Source: CAYNGH01 sp964396845 (GTDB taxonomy: Bacteria; Vulcanimicrobiota; JAJTBE01; CAYNGH01). From it: 7,471 nt of DNA. Location: positions 1-7,471 of the forward strand of contig CAYNGH010000161.1 of NCBI GenBank assembly GCA_964396845.1. Direction: 5' to 3'. The translations under genes were made by a program, and so were the position numbers. Every line of letters starts with the position of its first letter. Positions within the stretch are counted from its first letter, which is position 1. A model generated the notes under the pieces. It did not search any database. It was not told where the DNA came from and saw nothing but the letters and a program-made list of their open reading frames with translations. Below are positions 1-5,564 of this stretch, in pieces.

Positions 1-503
1 ATGTTGCTCAACTGGGGGGCCCAGCCACCGGATTCTGATTCCAGGAAATAAAAGCTGTGCTGAGGATCCTGGGAAAAAGTCACATTGTCAAAAACATAAA
101 ACTCCATCTCCGGCAGAAGGACAATTTTGTCCCCCAGGTCCATTTTCCTGAGATATTCTTCGGCAAGCCGGCAAATATGCCGGGGATCCTGAGAAAAAGG
201 CGCTTCATCCCCTTCCACCACGTGAATGTTGCACATGAATGAAAGAACCCGGATCCCTTCCCAGTCCTCTTCAAAGGCGGTGGTGGGATCCGGGATGGTT
301 ATCATGTCGCTTTTTTCCACCTTTTTAAAACCCAGGTTGGAAGCGTCAAAACCGAACCCCTCCCGGAGGACATTTTCATCTACACTGGCGGCGGGAGCTG
401 ATACATGACGCCAGCGTCCCCAAAGATCCACCATCTTGAAATCCAGCTCCTCAACTCCTGTTTCGTTGACATACTTGATACAGTCTTCCAGGCTGTTAAA
501 CAT
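1..503 (-). CDS. glnA: Glutamine synthetase, type I family (N-terminal part, cut by left window edge)
   Basis: Makes glutamine from glutamate, ammonia and ATP in the cytoplasm. Translating from the ATG at 501-503 gives 167 codons with no stop up to the window edge. The N-terminal beta-grasp domain is recognisable: VDLWGRWRHVSAPA (residues 25-38), FGFDASNLGF (50-59, matching the FDGSS-type loop), EKSDM and PDPTTAF (63-77), and DPRHICRLAEEYL (106-118). The catalytic domain begins with PEMEFYVFD (131-139), where Glu132 and Glu134 match the metal-binding pair at the start of the type I active site. FDASN in place of FDGSS suggests a divergent, non-enterobacterial branch. A GGGAGG ribosome site lies 9 nt before the start. 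It follows the broken CLC gene by 76 bp on the same strand. About two thirds of the usual length is missing, so the adenylylation site and subtype cannot be judged. A glutamine-synthetase-like enzyme using another amine is possible but less likely. Confidence 0.88.
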   Translation of the reverse strand, partial: MFNSLEDCIKYVNETGVEELDFKMVDLWGRWRHVSAPAASVDENVLREGFGFDASNLGFKKVEKSDMITIPDPTTAFEEDWEGIRVLSFMCNIHVVEGDEAPFSQDPRHICRLAEEYLRKMDLGDKIVLLPEMEFYVFDNVTFSQDPQHSFYFLESESGGWAPQLSN

Positions 504-512
504 TCTCCCACG

Positions 513-518
513 CCTCCC
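513..518 (-). promoter_or_regulatory. Ribosome binding site of the glutamine synthetase gene
   Basis: GGGAGG on the minus strand, 9 nt upstream of the ATG at 501-503. It supports that start, which also fits the family N-terminus. The remainder of the 76-bp gap (504-579) shows no sigma-54 type TGGC/TTGC pair and no clear -10/-35 promoter that I can defend. Confidence 0.6.
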
Positions 519-579
519 AGAATTTGATTCATTACAATATTACCCGGACTGGCCCCATTTCCCTCTGATGAAAAATGTC

Positions 580-1215
580 TTATTTTCTGGGCTTTTTATC
601 AAGATTTTTAAATGTGGTACTTGAAGACCTTTCGTTTACTTCCCTGCCGGAATACCGGGTCTTGTCAACTGTATAATACTTCCTTCCTGTTTTCCCTCCT
701 GGGTTGAACAAAGCGTACAACTTGGCACGGAAGCCTTCAAGGGTCTTGCTTTTACCTCCCCTGAACTTGAGGTTCTTCATCTCAACACCAGTTCTAATAT
801 CCACCGAGGAGGATTTTTTTATTGCCAGGATCTGTGATGGAAAAACGCTTCGATGCCCGGCGATGAGATATGAGATTACCGCCACAAGGCAGGCGTATGG
901 CCCGATGGGCGCGCCGAAAAGCTCGATGGCAAGAATGGTGGATGCAATTGGGGCATTGGCGGCTCCTGATAACAGCCCGACAATCCCAATGGCGGCAAAA
1001 ACCGCTGTGCCCTCACCCATTGCCCCGGCCATAACTGCCCCGGTGGTTGCACCTACAAAGAATATTGGGATGAGAATCCCTCCACTGCCTCCAAATCCAA
1101 GGGTAATACTTGTAAAGACGGCCTTCATGATAAATGCATACCAGATGACTTCTCCTCCCTCAAGAGTCCAGCGAATCGTTTCCATGCCCATCCCGTAAAA
1201 GGCAGGCCCCGGCAC
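580..1215 (-). CDS. CLC C-terminal half (downstream of the premature stop)
   Basis: The open frame actually extends from just after the TAA at 1297; the first possible start is a GTG at 1213-1215, which lies inside the frame for the K-helix region and has no visible ribosome site, so independent translation is doubtful. The 211 residues from that GTG hold FGGSGGILIPIFFVGA (41-56, the helix N anion-binding loop), GIVGLLSGAANAPIASTILAIEL (77-99, the counterpart of the helix H region) and GHRSVFPSQIL (120-130). The last matches the helix R segment that carries the central tyrosine (Tyr445 of CLC-ec1); here it is Phe125, codon TTT at 841-843. About 65 mostly basic, low-complexity residues follow, with no recognisable CBS domain. 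The end of this part is more AT-rich than the ole genes. The stop is TAA at 580-582. Confidence 0.55.
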   Translation of the reverse strand: MPGPAFYGMGMETIRWTLEGGEVIWYAFIMKAVFTSITLGFGGSGGILIPIFFVGATTGAVMAGAMGEGTAVFAAIGIVGLLSGAANAPIASTILAIELFGAPIGPYACLVAVISYLIAGHRSVFPSQILAIKKSSSVDIRTGVEMKNLKFRGGKSKTLEGFRAKLYALFNPGGKTGRKYYTVDKTRYSGREVNERSSSTTFKNLDKKPRK

Positions 1216-1296
1216 AAGGTATATGAGGCCGATAAGAACCGTACCGCCTATCAGGGCTTTAATCGAAATATCCGCATTTATCTTTTTGGAAGACGA

Positions 1297-2034
1297 TTAA
1301 CCCAGTTCGATAACCTCAATGAAAAACAAGGAAATAACGCCCATTATGATCCCGAAAAAAATCATCTTGAAAAAGAACCAGTGGCTGAATTCCGGTACAA
1401 AATGGAAGGGCTTGTAATAATAATCGACACCCATGGCTGAAGTCACCTGAAATGAGATCATCCCCGCAACCATGGAAGGCAGAAGAATCTCGTAGAGGAG
1501 CCTTCCTGAGTATAAAACCTCCACTCCGAATATGGCCCCGGCAATAGGAGTGCCGATAACCGAGGAAAAGGCAGCACTCAGACCGCATATCACCAGCTTC
1601 TTGCGGTCATCATCATCCAGTCCCATCAAAGTGGCAAGGTATGACGCCAGGCCGGCCCCAACCAGGGCTGATGGCCCCTTTCTTCCGGCAGACCCTCCGG
1701 ATGCGATGGTGATTATTGTTGCAATCGCCTTCACCGGCACAACAATCAAGTCAATTTTGCCCGACTGTTTATGAATCGCAGAAATTACTTTCTCGGTGCC
1801 CTTGGCCTGTGCTTCAGGGGCCAGGTATTTAACAAGCAATGCGCTGACGGCCATCCCCAGGGGAATCAGGTAATAAAAATCTGCATAGTGACCGGTGAAA
1901 TCCACTGCCTTCTGGAGTCCTTCCAGAAAAAGCCCCGTGGAAAATCCCACAATAATTCCCACAATGCTCGCCAGTATGACCCACTTGGCCACACTGAAAA
2001 GGAGAATTGAGCTTTCCTGAAAATACTTGTTCAT
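1297..2034 (-). CDS. CLC N-terminal half (fragment ending at the premature stop)
   Basis: This part would encode 245 residues. Helix B is visible at about 16-42 (KWVILASIVGIIVG...), helix C at 56-73 ending in LAPEA. The stretch aligning with the family GSGIP anion loop reads AKGTE at 77-81. Helices E/F follow, with VPVKAIATIITIASGG (99-114). The family motif GREGP reads GRKGP at 117-121, so the gating glutamate (Glu148 of E. coli CLC-ec1) is Lys119, codon AAG at 1678-1680. Helices G/H follow (VICGLSAAFSS... to IFGVEVL, 148-174). By simple alignment the internal proton glutamate (Glu203 of CLC-ec1) is Val173, as in many CLCs. The last helix, about 218-243, corresponds to helix J. On its own this fragment covers roughly the first structural repeat and would not be expected to form a complete pore. 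Confidence 0.7.
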   Translation of the reverse strand: MNKYFQESSILLFSVAKWVILASIVGIIVGFSTGLFLEGLQKAVDFTGHYADFYYLIPLGMAVSALLVKYLAPEAQAKGTEKVISAIHKQSGKIDLIVVPVKAIATIITIASGGSAGRKGPSALVGAGLASYLATLMGLDDDDRKKLVICGLSAAFSSVIGTPIAGAIFGVEVLYSGRLLYEILLPSMVAGMISFQVTSAMGVDYYYKPFHFVPEFSHWFFFKMIFFGIIMGVISLFFIEVIELG

Positions 2035-2044
2035 TAAATCTTGT

Positions 2045-2050
2045 TCCTCT
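2045..2050 (-). promoter_or_regulatory. Ribosome binding site deciding the CLC start
   Basis: AGAGGA on the minus strand, 10 nt upstream of the ATG at 2032-2034. It favours that ATG over the upstream in-frame TTG at 2056-2058, which would place the site inside the coding region. Confidence 0.45.
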
Positions 2051-2138
2051 GGTGTCAAGTCAAGACTTTACCGTCAAGGTTCTTATTCCTGCCGGGAGCC
2101 TTCATCAACTCTGACCCGAGAAAAATCCAAACCCAAGT

Positions 2139-2174
2139 TTAAAAATTCAACCGATGAAAAATTTGCTCCATCGG
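2139..2174 (-). terminator. Weak hairpin with T-rich tail at the end of the PPTase gene
   Basis: On the minus strand a perfect 6-bp stem (CCGATG / CATCGG, arms 2169-2174 and 2151-2156) encloses a 12-nt loop and is followed by TTGAATTTTTAAA. It overlaps the last codons and stop of the PPTase gene. The short stem, large loop and interrupted T tract make it at best a weak intrinsic terminator marking the end of the ole operon; it may be chance. Confidence 0.2.
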
Positions 2175-2897
2175 AGATCCCCGGCCAAAAAAGCAAAGAG
2201 CGCCGTAGTAATCGGGATCTTTTATGGGCAGATCAACCATCCGCCACAGGCTCTCTTCTCCCCGCGGGAGATCTGGGTCATCTATCAGCCGGGGTTTGTC
2301 ATCCCCGGAAACCCGCACCCTGCCAAGGCTCACCGCCATCCCCAGTCCCCGGGCCTTCACATAAGCCTCCTTCCGGGTCCATATCCGATAAAACATTTTC
2401 TCCCGATCAGAAGAAACTGCTCCTTCCAGCTCCTGAACCTCTTGGGGGGTGAAATATCGCCGGGCAATATCCATATAGGGCCGTCGGGGATCCGCCATTT
2501 CCATATCAATTCCCAGGGGGATTTTTGGCCCTGCCACCCCGACAGCCCCATAATTACTGCAATGAGTCAGGTTGAAACAAAGGGGAATAAGGCCGGCATT
2601 ATCGGGAATGAAAGGTTTTCCGTCAGGGCCGTATTCAAAAGGGATTCTGCAGGGATGAACCCCGATGATTCCCGACAGAATCCCCCGGAGAACTCCCCGG
2701 GTGACTTTGAAGCATCGGGCCCTGGGGGGGAATCGGTAACTGAGGGCCTTTTGAAGCTCGTAGTCGGAAAGAAAGGTTGAAAGCCATTGAATCTTGTCCT
2801 CGGCAAGTTCTGTTCTGAAAACAAAAACTTCCACCCGTCGATTTGTGATTATCAAGGAAGGATCCCCGGAGCTTAAAAGAGCCAGATCCTCATTCAC
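2139..2897 (-). CDS. 4'-phosphopantetheinyl transferase, Sfp/AcpT superfamily
   Basis: Moves the phosphopantetheine arm of CoA onto a serine of acyl or peptidyl carrier proteins in the cytoplasm. Numbered from the GTG at 2895-2897 (252 residues, a usual length for the Sfp type), it shows FEYGPDGKPFI (87-97), CFNLTHC (107-113), GIDMEM (129-134) with Mg-binding Asp131 and Glu133, and WTRKEAYVKARGLG (173-186) with Glu177 and Lys181. These are the three standard PPTase motifs, and all key residues are present. An ATG at 2967-2969 is in frame but would overlap oleD by 80 nt and add residues unlike the family. The GTG has GAGG 9 nt upstream and overlaps oleD by 8 nt (GTGAATGA), so translation is probably coupled to oleD. 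No carrier protein or polyketide synthase is visible in the window, so the target is unknown. A PfaE-like role serving a polyunsaturated fatty acid synthase is one possibility. Confidence 0.9.
   Translation of the reverse strand: MNEDLALLSSGDPSLIITNRRVEVFVFRTELAEDKIQWLSTFLSDYELQKALSYRFPPRARCFKVTRGVLRGILSGIIGVHPCRIPFEYGPDGKPFIPDNAGLIPLCFNLTHCSNYGAVGVAGPKIPLGIDMEMADPRRPYMDIARRYFTPQEVQELEGAVSSDREKMFYRIWTRKEAYVKARGLGMAVSLGRVRVSGDDKPRLIDDPDLPRGEESLWRMVDLPIKDPDYYGALCFFGRGSPMEQIFHRLNF
2724..2730 (+). repeat. G7 homopolymer within the PPTase gene
   Basis: Seven G on the plus strand (seven C on the coding strand) inside the PPTase frame, where they encode part of RFPPRARC. A length change of one base would shift the frame. 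Confidence 0.5.
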
Positions 2898-3894
2898 TGC
2901 TCCCGGCCTCTTTTTTAAAATGTTCCCCCATACGGCGGAAGCCTTCTTCCATGGAAACCCTGGGTTCATAACCCAGATCCCGCCGGGCTGCGGATATGTC
3001 GAACCAGTGGGCAGTGGACAGCTCCAGAGCCAGAAAACGGGTCATCAGAGGTTCATCACTCCTCCCCATCAGTCGGTATGCTGTTTCCATCATTGCCCCC
3101 ACTCCATATGCAACCCACTGAGGGATCTTTTTAGTTACCGGAGGCAGACCCGCCGAGGCCAGGATGCTGTCCATGATCTCTTTTACTTCCATAGGTTCGC
3201 CATTGGTAATGAAATATGGCTTTCCCGAGATTATTGCTCCCGGTTTCAGGCGTTCCATGGCCAGAATGTGGGCATCAACGCAGTTGTCGATATAAACCGT
3301 ATCCACCTTGTTTTTCCCGTCCCCCACCAGCTGAAGACGGCCCTTCCTGGCCCGGTCGATTATTCGGGGCATCAGGTGATGATCCCCCGGCCCCAGGGTA
3401 AGATGAGGCCGAAGGGAAACCGTGGCAAGGTCCTGACCGTTGGCTTCTACAACCATCTTTTCCGCCATTGCTTTTGTCTTGGGATAATCTGCCAGAAACT
3501 TGTCGGGATAAGGCTTGGACTCATCCACCCCCTCCTGATCCGTCCCGTCAAAAACCACGCTGGGAGAGCATGTATAGATGAGGCGATCCACCTTGTGTTC
3601 CTGGCAGGATTTTATCACATTTTCAGTGCCCAGGGCATTGGCTCGGTAATACTCGTCATAGGTTCCCCATATTCCCGCCTTGGCCCCCACGTGAAAAACC
3701 ACATCACAGCCCCGAACCGCGCCGGAAACAGCCGAAAAATCAGCAAGATCACCTGGTATCGATTCAATGCCCGACCTTGCCATCCAGGGATAATCTCCCC
3801 GGGAAAAGCTGACAACTTCATGACCCTGAGAATGCAAGGCCCGGGCAATGTTGCTCCCCAGGAATCCTCCGCCTCCAGTGACAAGAATCCTCAT
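2890..3894 (-). CDS. oleD: OleD, NADP-dependent 2-alkyl-3-ketoalkanoic acid reductase (short-chain dehydrogenase/epimerase fold)
   Basis: Reduces the beta-keto acid made by OleA to a 2-alkyl-3-hydroxyalkanoic acid, the third substrate form in head-to-head olefin synthesis. The 334 residues begin with an extended SDR Rossmann motif, VTGGGGFLG (5-13). Arg32 in SFSRG, after the second beta strand, fits NADP preference. The catalytic set is visible as YTCSPSVVF (107-115, serine) and YPKTK (Tyr137, Lys141). LRPHLTLGPGD (161-171) and the FDISAARRDLGYEPRVSMEEG region near the end (298 on) are typical of the 3-beta-hydroxysteroid dehydrogenase/OleD group. The start ATG overlaps the oleC stop as ATGA and has a strong AGGAGG 8 nt upstream. 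Judged alone it could be called a sterol dehydrogenase or NAD-dependent epimerase; position between oleC and the PPTase in an oleABCD set fixes the assignment. Confidence 0.93.
   Translation of the reverse strand: MRILVTGGGGFLGSNIARALHSQGHEVVSFSRGDYPWMARSGIESIPGDLADFSAVSGAVRGCDVVFHVGAKAGIWGTYDEYYRANALGTENVIKSCQEHKVDRLIYTCSPSVVFDGTDQEGVDESKPYPDKFLADYPKTKAMAEKMVVEANGQDLATVSLRPHLTLGPGDHHLMPRIIDRARKGRLQLVGDGKNKVDTVYIDNCVDAHILAMERLKPGAIISGKPYFITNGEPMEVKEIMDSILASAGLPPVTKKIPQWVAYGVGAMMETAYRLMGRSDEPLMTRFLALELSTAHWFDISAARRDLGYEPRVSMEEGFRRMGEHFKKEAGSSE
2907..2910 (-). promoter_or_regulatory. Ribosome binding site deciding the PPTase GTG start
   Basis: GAGG on the minus strand, inside the last codons of oleD and 9 nt before GTG at 2895-2897. 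It supports a GTG start coupled to the end of oleD. Confidence 0.45.
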
Positions 3895-5564
3895 TTTTTC
3901 AACCTCCTGCCGGCCCAGTGGGAGAGTTTTTCCCGGAATATCTTGGCGTTGTGCCGGACATCCACCGGAAATTCCCCTTTGAACAGAAAATCTTCAACAG
4001 CTCCGGTATGAGGATGTTTGGCTCCCATCTCCCGCAGTTCTTTTTCGATTGCATCGTACTCCCCGGAAGATACATCCTCTCGGGGCTGAACGCAAAGAAC
4101 CGGCTTGACAGAACCGTTCACTGACGCTCCCACCAGAGCAGTTCGAAATACCCTGGGATGCTGGTTGAACACCGCCTCGATGGGGAGAGTAAAATAAGTC
4201 TTGTCGCCAGCCACCACCCGATGGCTTTTCCGGCCACAAAGCCACAGCCTGCCTGATTCATCCATATACCCCACATCCCCCATCCGGTGATAAGAACTCC
4301 CCTTTGCAGAGATCCGGGCAAATTTGTCCCCTTCGGGACGGTTATAATAACCCTTTGTGACCACATCCCCCCGGACGCAAAGCTCACCAATCTCTCCCTG
4401 AGGAACCATAAGGTCGTCAGACCATTCTTCGATGGGGTCATCGGTTATCTTGATTATCTTTACTTCGATCCCCCCCACTGGCTTGCCTACGCAATTTCCT
4501 TCCCCCCGGGATGTCCGCTGTGCCGTATCGCCGAATATCTCGTCAGTGCCGATGGATGCCACCGGCAGGGATTCAGTGGCCCCATAGGGAGTGAACACCT
4601 GCACCCCTTCCGGGAGAACCTTCACAAACCTCTCCAGAGAGTCCACCCGGGCCGGCGCTCCTGTGGATATGACCCGGCGGAGGCTGGGAAGTACAATGCC
4701 CTTTTGGGATCCGTATTGCCCCATTTTCTCGATGAGAGCCGGGGAAGCAAACAAGTTGGTGACACCAAAGTCCCGGGCGGTCATGAAGAGTTTTTCCGGG
4801 TCAGCAGTAGCGGGACGGCTGGCATCCATATCGGGGATCACCGATGCCATCCCCAGGGCCGGGCCGAACAGGGCAAACAGGGGAAAGGTGGCAAGATCCA
4901 TCTCTCCCGGCTCAATCTGGTAAACCTCCCGGAGAATTTTCACCTGGGCATCAAATATGCCATGTGTATAGATAGCTCCTTTGGAAGGCCCTGTGGAACC
5001 GCTGGTAAAGAGAATCGCCGCCATATCATCAGGCTCGGTGCGGGCCATCTCATAAGGGGTTCCGGGCTTTCCCCGAAGGATCATATCCTTCAGGGTAATC
5101 CCCCCCCCGGGGATTTTGTTGCCTGCAACCACATTAATCTTGATGTATTTTTTAGCCCATCCCATCAGGATCCGGGCAACGTGGGCCTTGGGGATGCCGA
5201 TGAATGCCTGGGGACGGGCTTCCTCCAGGCTCCGGGTCATATTGCTCACTCCGATGCCGGGGTCAATCACCACCGGCACAGCACCCACCTTGAAAAGGCC
5301 GAAAGTCAGGGCAAAAAAATCCAGCCCCGGCTTCACCATCAGCGCAGTACGGGCCCCCCGGCCGATGCCTACTGCTTCAAGGCCATGAGCAATATCATCG
5401 CTGTGGCGGTCAAGCTGGCTGAGAGTATAATGAACATAAGCCGCCCGGCCTGCCCCGTCGTATGAATGAACCTGTACCACCGCCAGGGCATCGGGTTTTA
5501 TCCGGGCCATCCGGGGCAGATGGGATGCAACATTTACGGAAGTTTCCTGGCTATCTTTCATCAT
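3891..5564 (-). CDS. oleC: OleC, ATP-dependent beta-lactone synthetase (AMP-forming ligase fold)
   Basis: Activates the 2-alkyl-3-hydroxyalkanoic acid with ATP and closes it to a beta-lactone, releasing AMP and pyrophosphate. Numbered from ATG at 5562-5564 (557 residues), the adenylate-forming motifs are present in order: ATP loop FTSGSTGPSKG (186-196), FTPYGATES (324-332), GKPVGGIEVKI (360-370), YHRMGDVGYMDESGRLW (425-441) with the ribose-binding Asp430, CGRKSHRV (443-450), and the C-terminal lysine in RHNAKIFREKL (Lys541). The segment AFIGIPKAHVARILMGW (120-136) is typical of OleC, as opposed to acyl-CoA ligases. The frame extends to a TTG at 5597, which would overlap oleB by 47 nt. The tandem ATGs at 5564 and 5561 are better starts (overlap 14 or 11 nt), with GAGG 12 nt before the first. 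The gene ends in a 4-nt ATGA overlap with oleD. It is separate from oleB, unlike the oleBC fusions of actinobacteria. Confidence 0.93.
   Translation of the reverse strand: MMKDSQETSVNVASHLPRMARIKPDALAVVQVHSYDGAGRAAYVHYTLSQLDRHSDDIAHGLEAVGIGRGARTALMVKPGLDFFALTFGLFKVGAVPVVIDPGIGVSNMTRSLEEARPQAFIGIPKAHVARILMGWAKKYIKINVVAGNKIPGGGITLKDMILRGKPGTPYEMARTEPDDMAAILFTSGSTGPSKGAIYTHGIFDAQVKILREVYQIEPGEMDLATFPLFALFGPALGMASVIPDMDASRPATADPEKLFMTARDFGVTNLFASPALIEKMGQYGSQKGIVLPSLRRVISTGAPARVDSLERFVKVLPEGVQVFTPYGATESLPVASIGTDEIFGDTAQRTSRGEGNCVGKPVGGIEVKIIKITDDPIEEWSDDLMVPQGEIGELCVRGDVVTKGYYNRPEGDKFARISAKGSSYHRMGDVGYMDESGRLWLCGRKSHRVVAGDKTYFTLPIEAVFNQHPRVFRTALVGASVNGSVKPVLCVQPREDVSSGEYDAIEKELREMGAKHPHTGAVEDFLFKGEFPVDVRHNAKIFREKLSHWAGRRLKK
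3903..3908 (-). promoter_or_regulatory. Strong ribosome binding site of oleD
   Basis: AGGAGG on the minus strand, 8 nt upstream of the oleD ATG and within the end of oleC. It is the best ribosome site in the operon and fixes the oleD start. Confidence 0.7.
5100..5108 (+). repeat. C9/G9 homopolymer inside oleC
   Basis: Nine C on the plus strand, giving nine G on the coding strand in the Pro-Gly-Gly-Gly of KIPGGGITL. It is the longest homopolymer of a series also found in oleB (8 bases, 6133-6140), oleA (7, 6881-6887) and again in oleC (7, 4470-4476). The reading frame is intact in this sequence. Confidence 0.6.

Larger units (their letters stand above)
580..2034 (-). pseudogene. CLC-type chloride channel/transporter gene interrupted by an in-frame stop
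   Basis: Read through one TAA at 1297-1299, this frame gives a complete CLC membrane protein of about 484 positions, a normal size for prokaryotic CLC. CLC proteins move chloride (often in exchange for protons) or other anions across the inner membrane as dimers. Both parts lie in exactly the same frame with no indel, and translation continues sensibly on each side of the stop (FFIEVIELG, stop, SSSKKINADISIKALIGG). The lesion is therefore a single-codon nonsense change, not a frameshift. The start is taken as the ATG at 2032-2034, preceded by AGAGGA; a TTG eight codons upstream also keeps the frame open but is a poorer candidate. TAA is also the terminal stop of this gene and of the PPTase gene, so stop reassignment is not plausible. 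The gene also carries unusual pore residues, described under the two halves. An assembly error at the TAA remains possible. Confidence 0.82.

Noticed and set aside
504..579. Sigma-54 promoter before glutamine synthetase
   Set aside because: No TGGC-N-TTGC pair with correct spacing is present in the 76-bp gap.
704..1198. A 164-codon plus-strand frame opposite the CLC C-terminal half
   Set aside because: The opposite strand encodes conserved CLC helices here; the plus-strand product is a shadow with hydrophobic runs only because it mirrors membrane-helix codons.
1297..1299. Recoding of the internal stop as an amino acid (selenocysteine or pyrrolysine style)
   Set aside because: The codon is TAA, whereas known recoding of that kind uses TGA or TAG. 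All three stop codons terminate genes normally in this window.
2139..2969. ATG at 2967-2969 as the PPTase start
   Set aside because: It would overlap oleD by 80 nt and add 24 residues that do not resemble a PPTase N-terminus; the GTG at 2897 has a ribosome site and a short overlap.
2794..4011. A 405-codon open frame on the plus strand
   Set aside because: It lies antisense to oleD and the start of oleC, whose proteins are clearly recognisable with intact motifs. Its own translation is rich in Pro, His, Ser and Arg and shows no family motif; it is a by-product of the GC-rich codon pattern.
4287..5465. A 392-codon open frame on the plus strand
   Set aside because: Antisense to oleC in its entirety, with a low-complexity Gly/His/Pro-rich translation and no recognisable domain.
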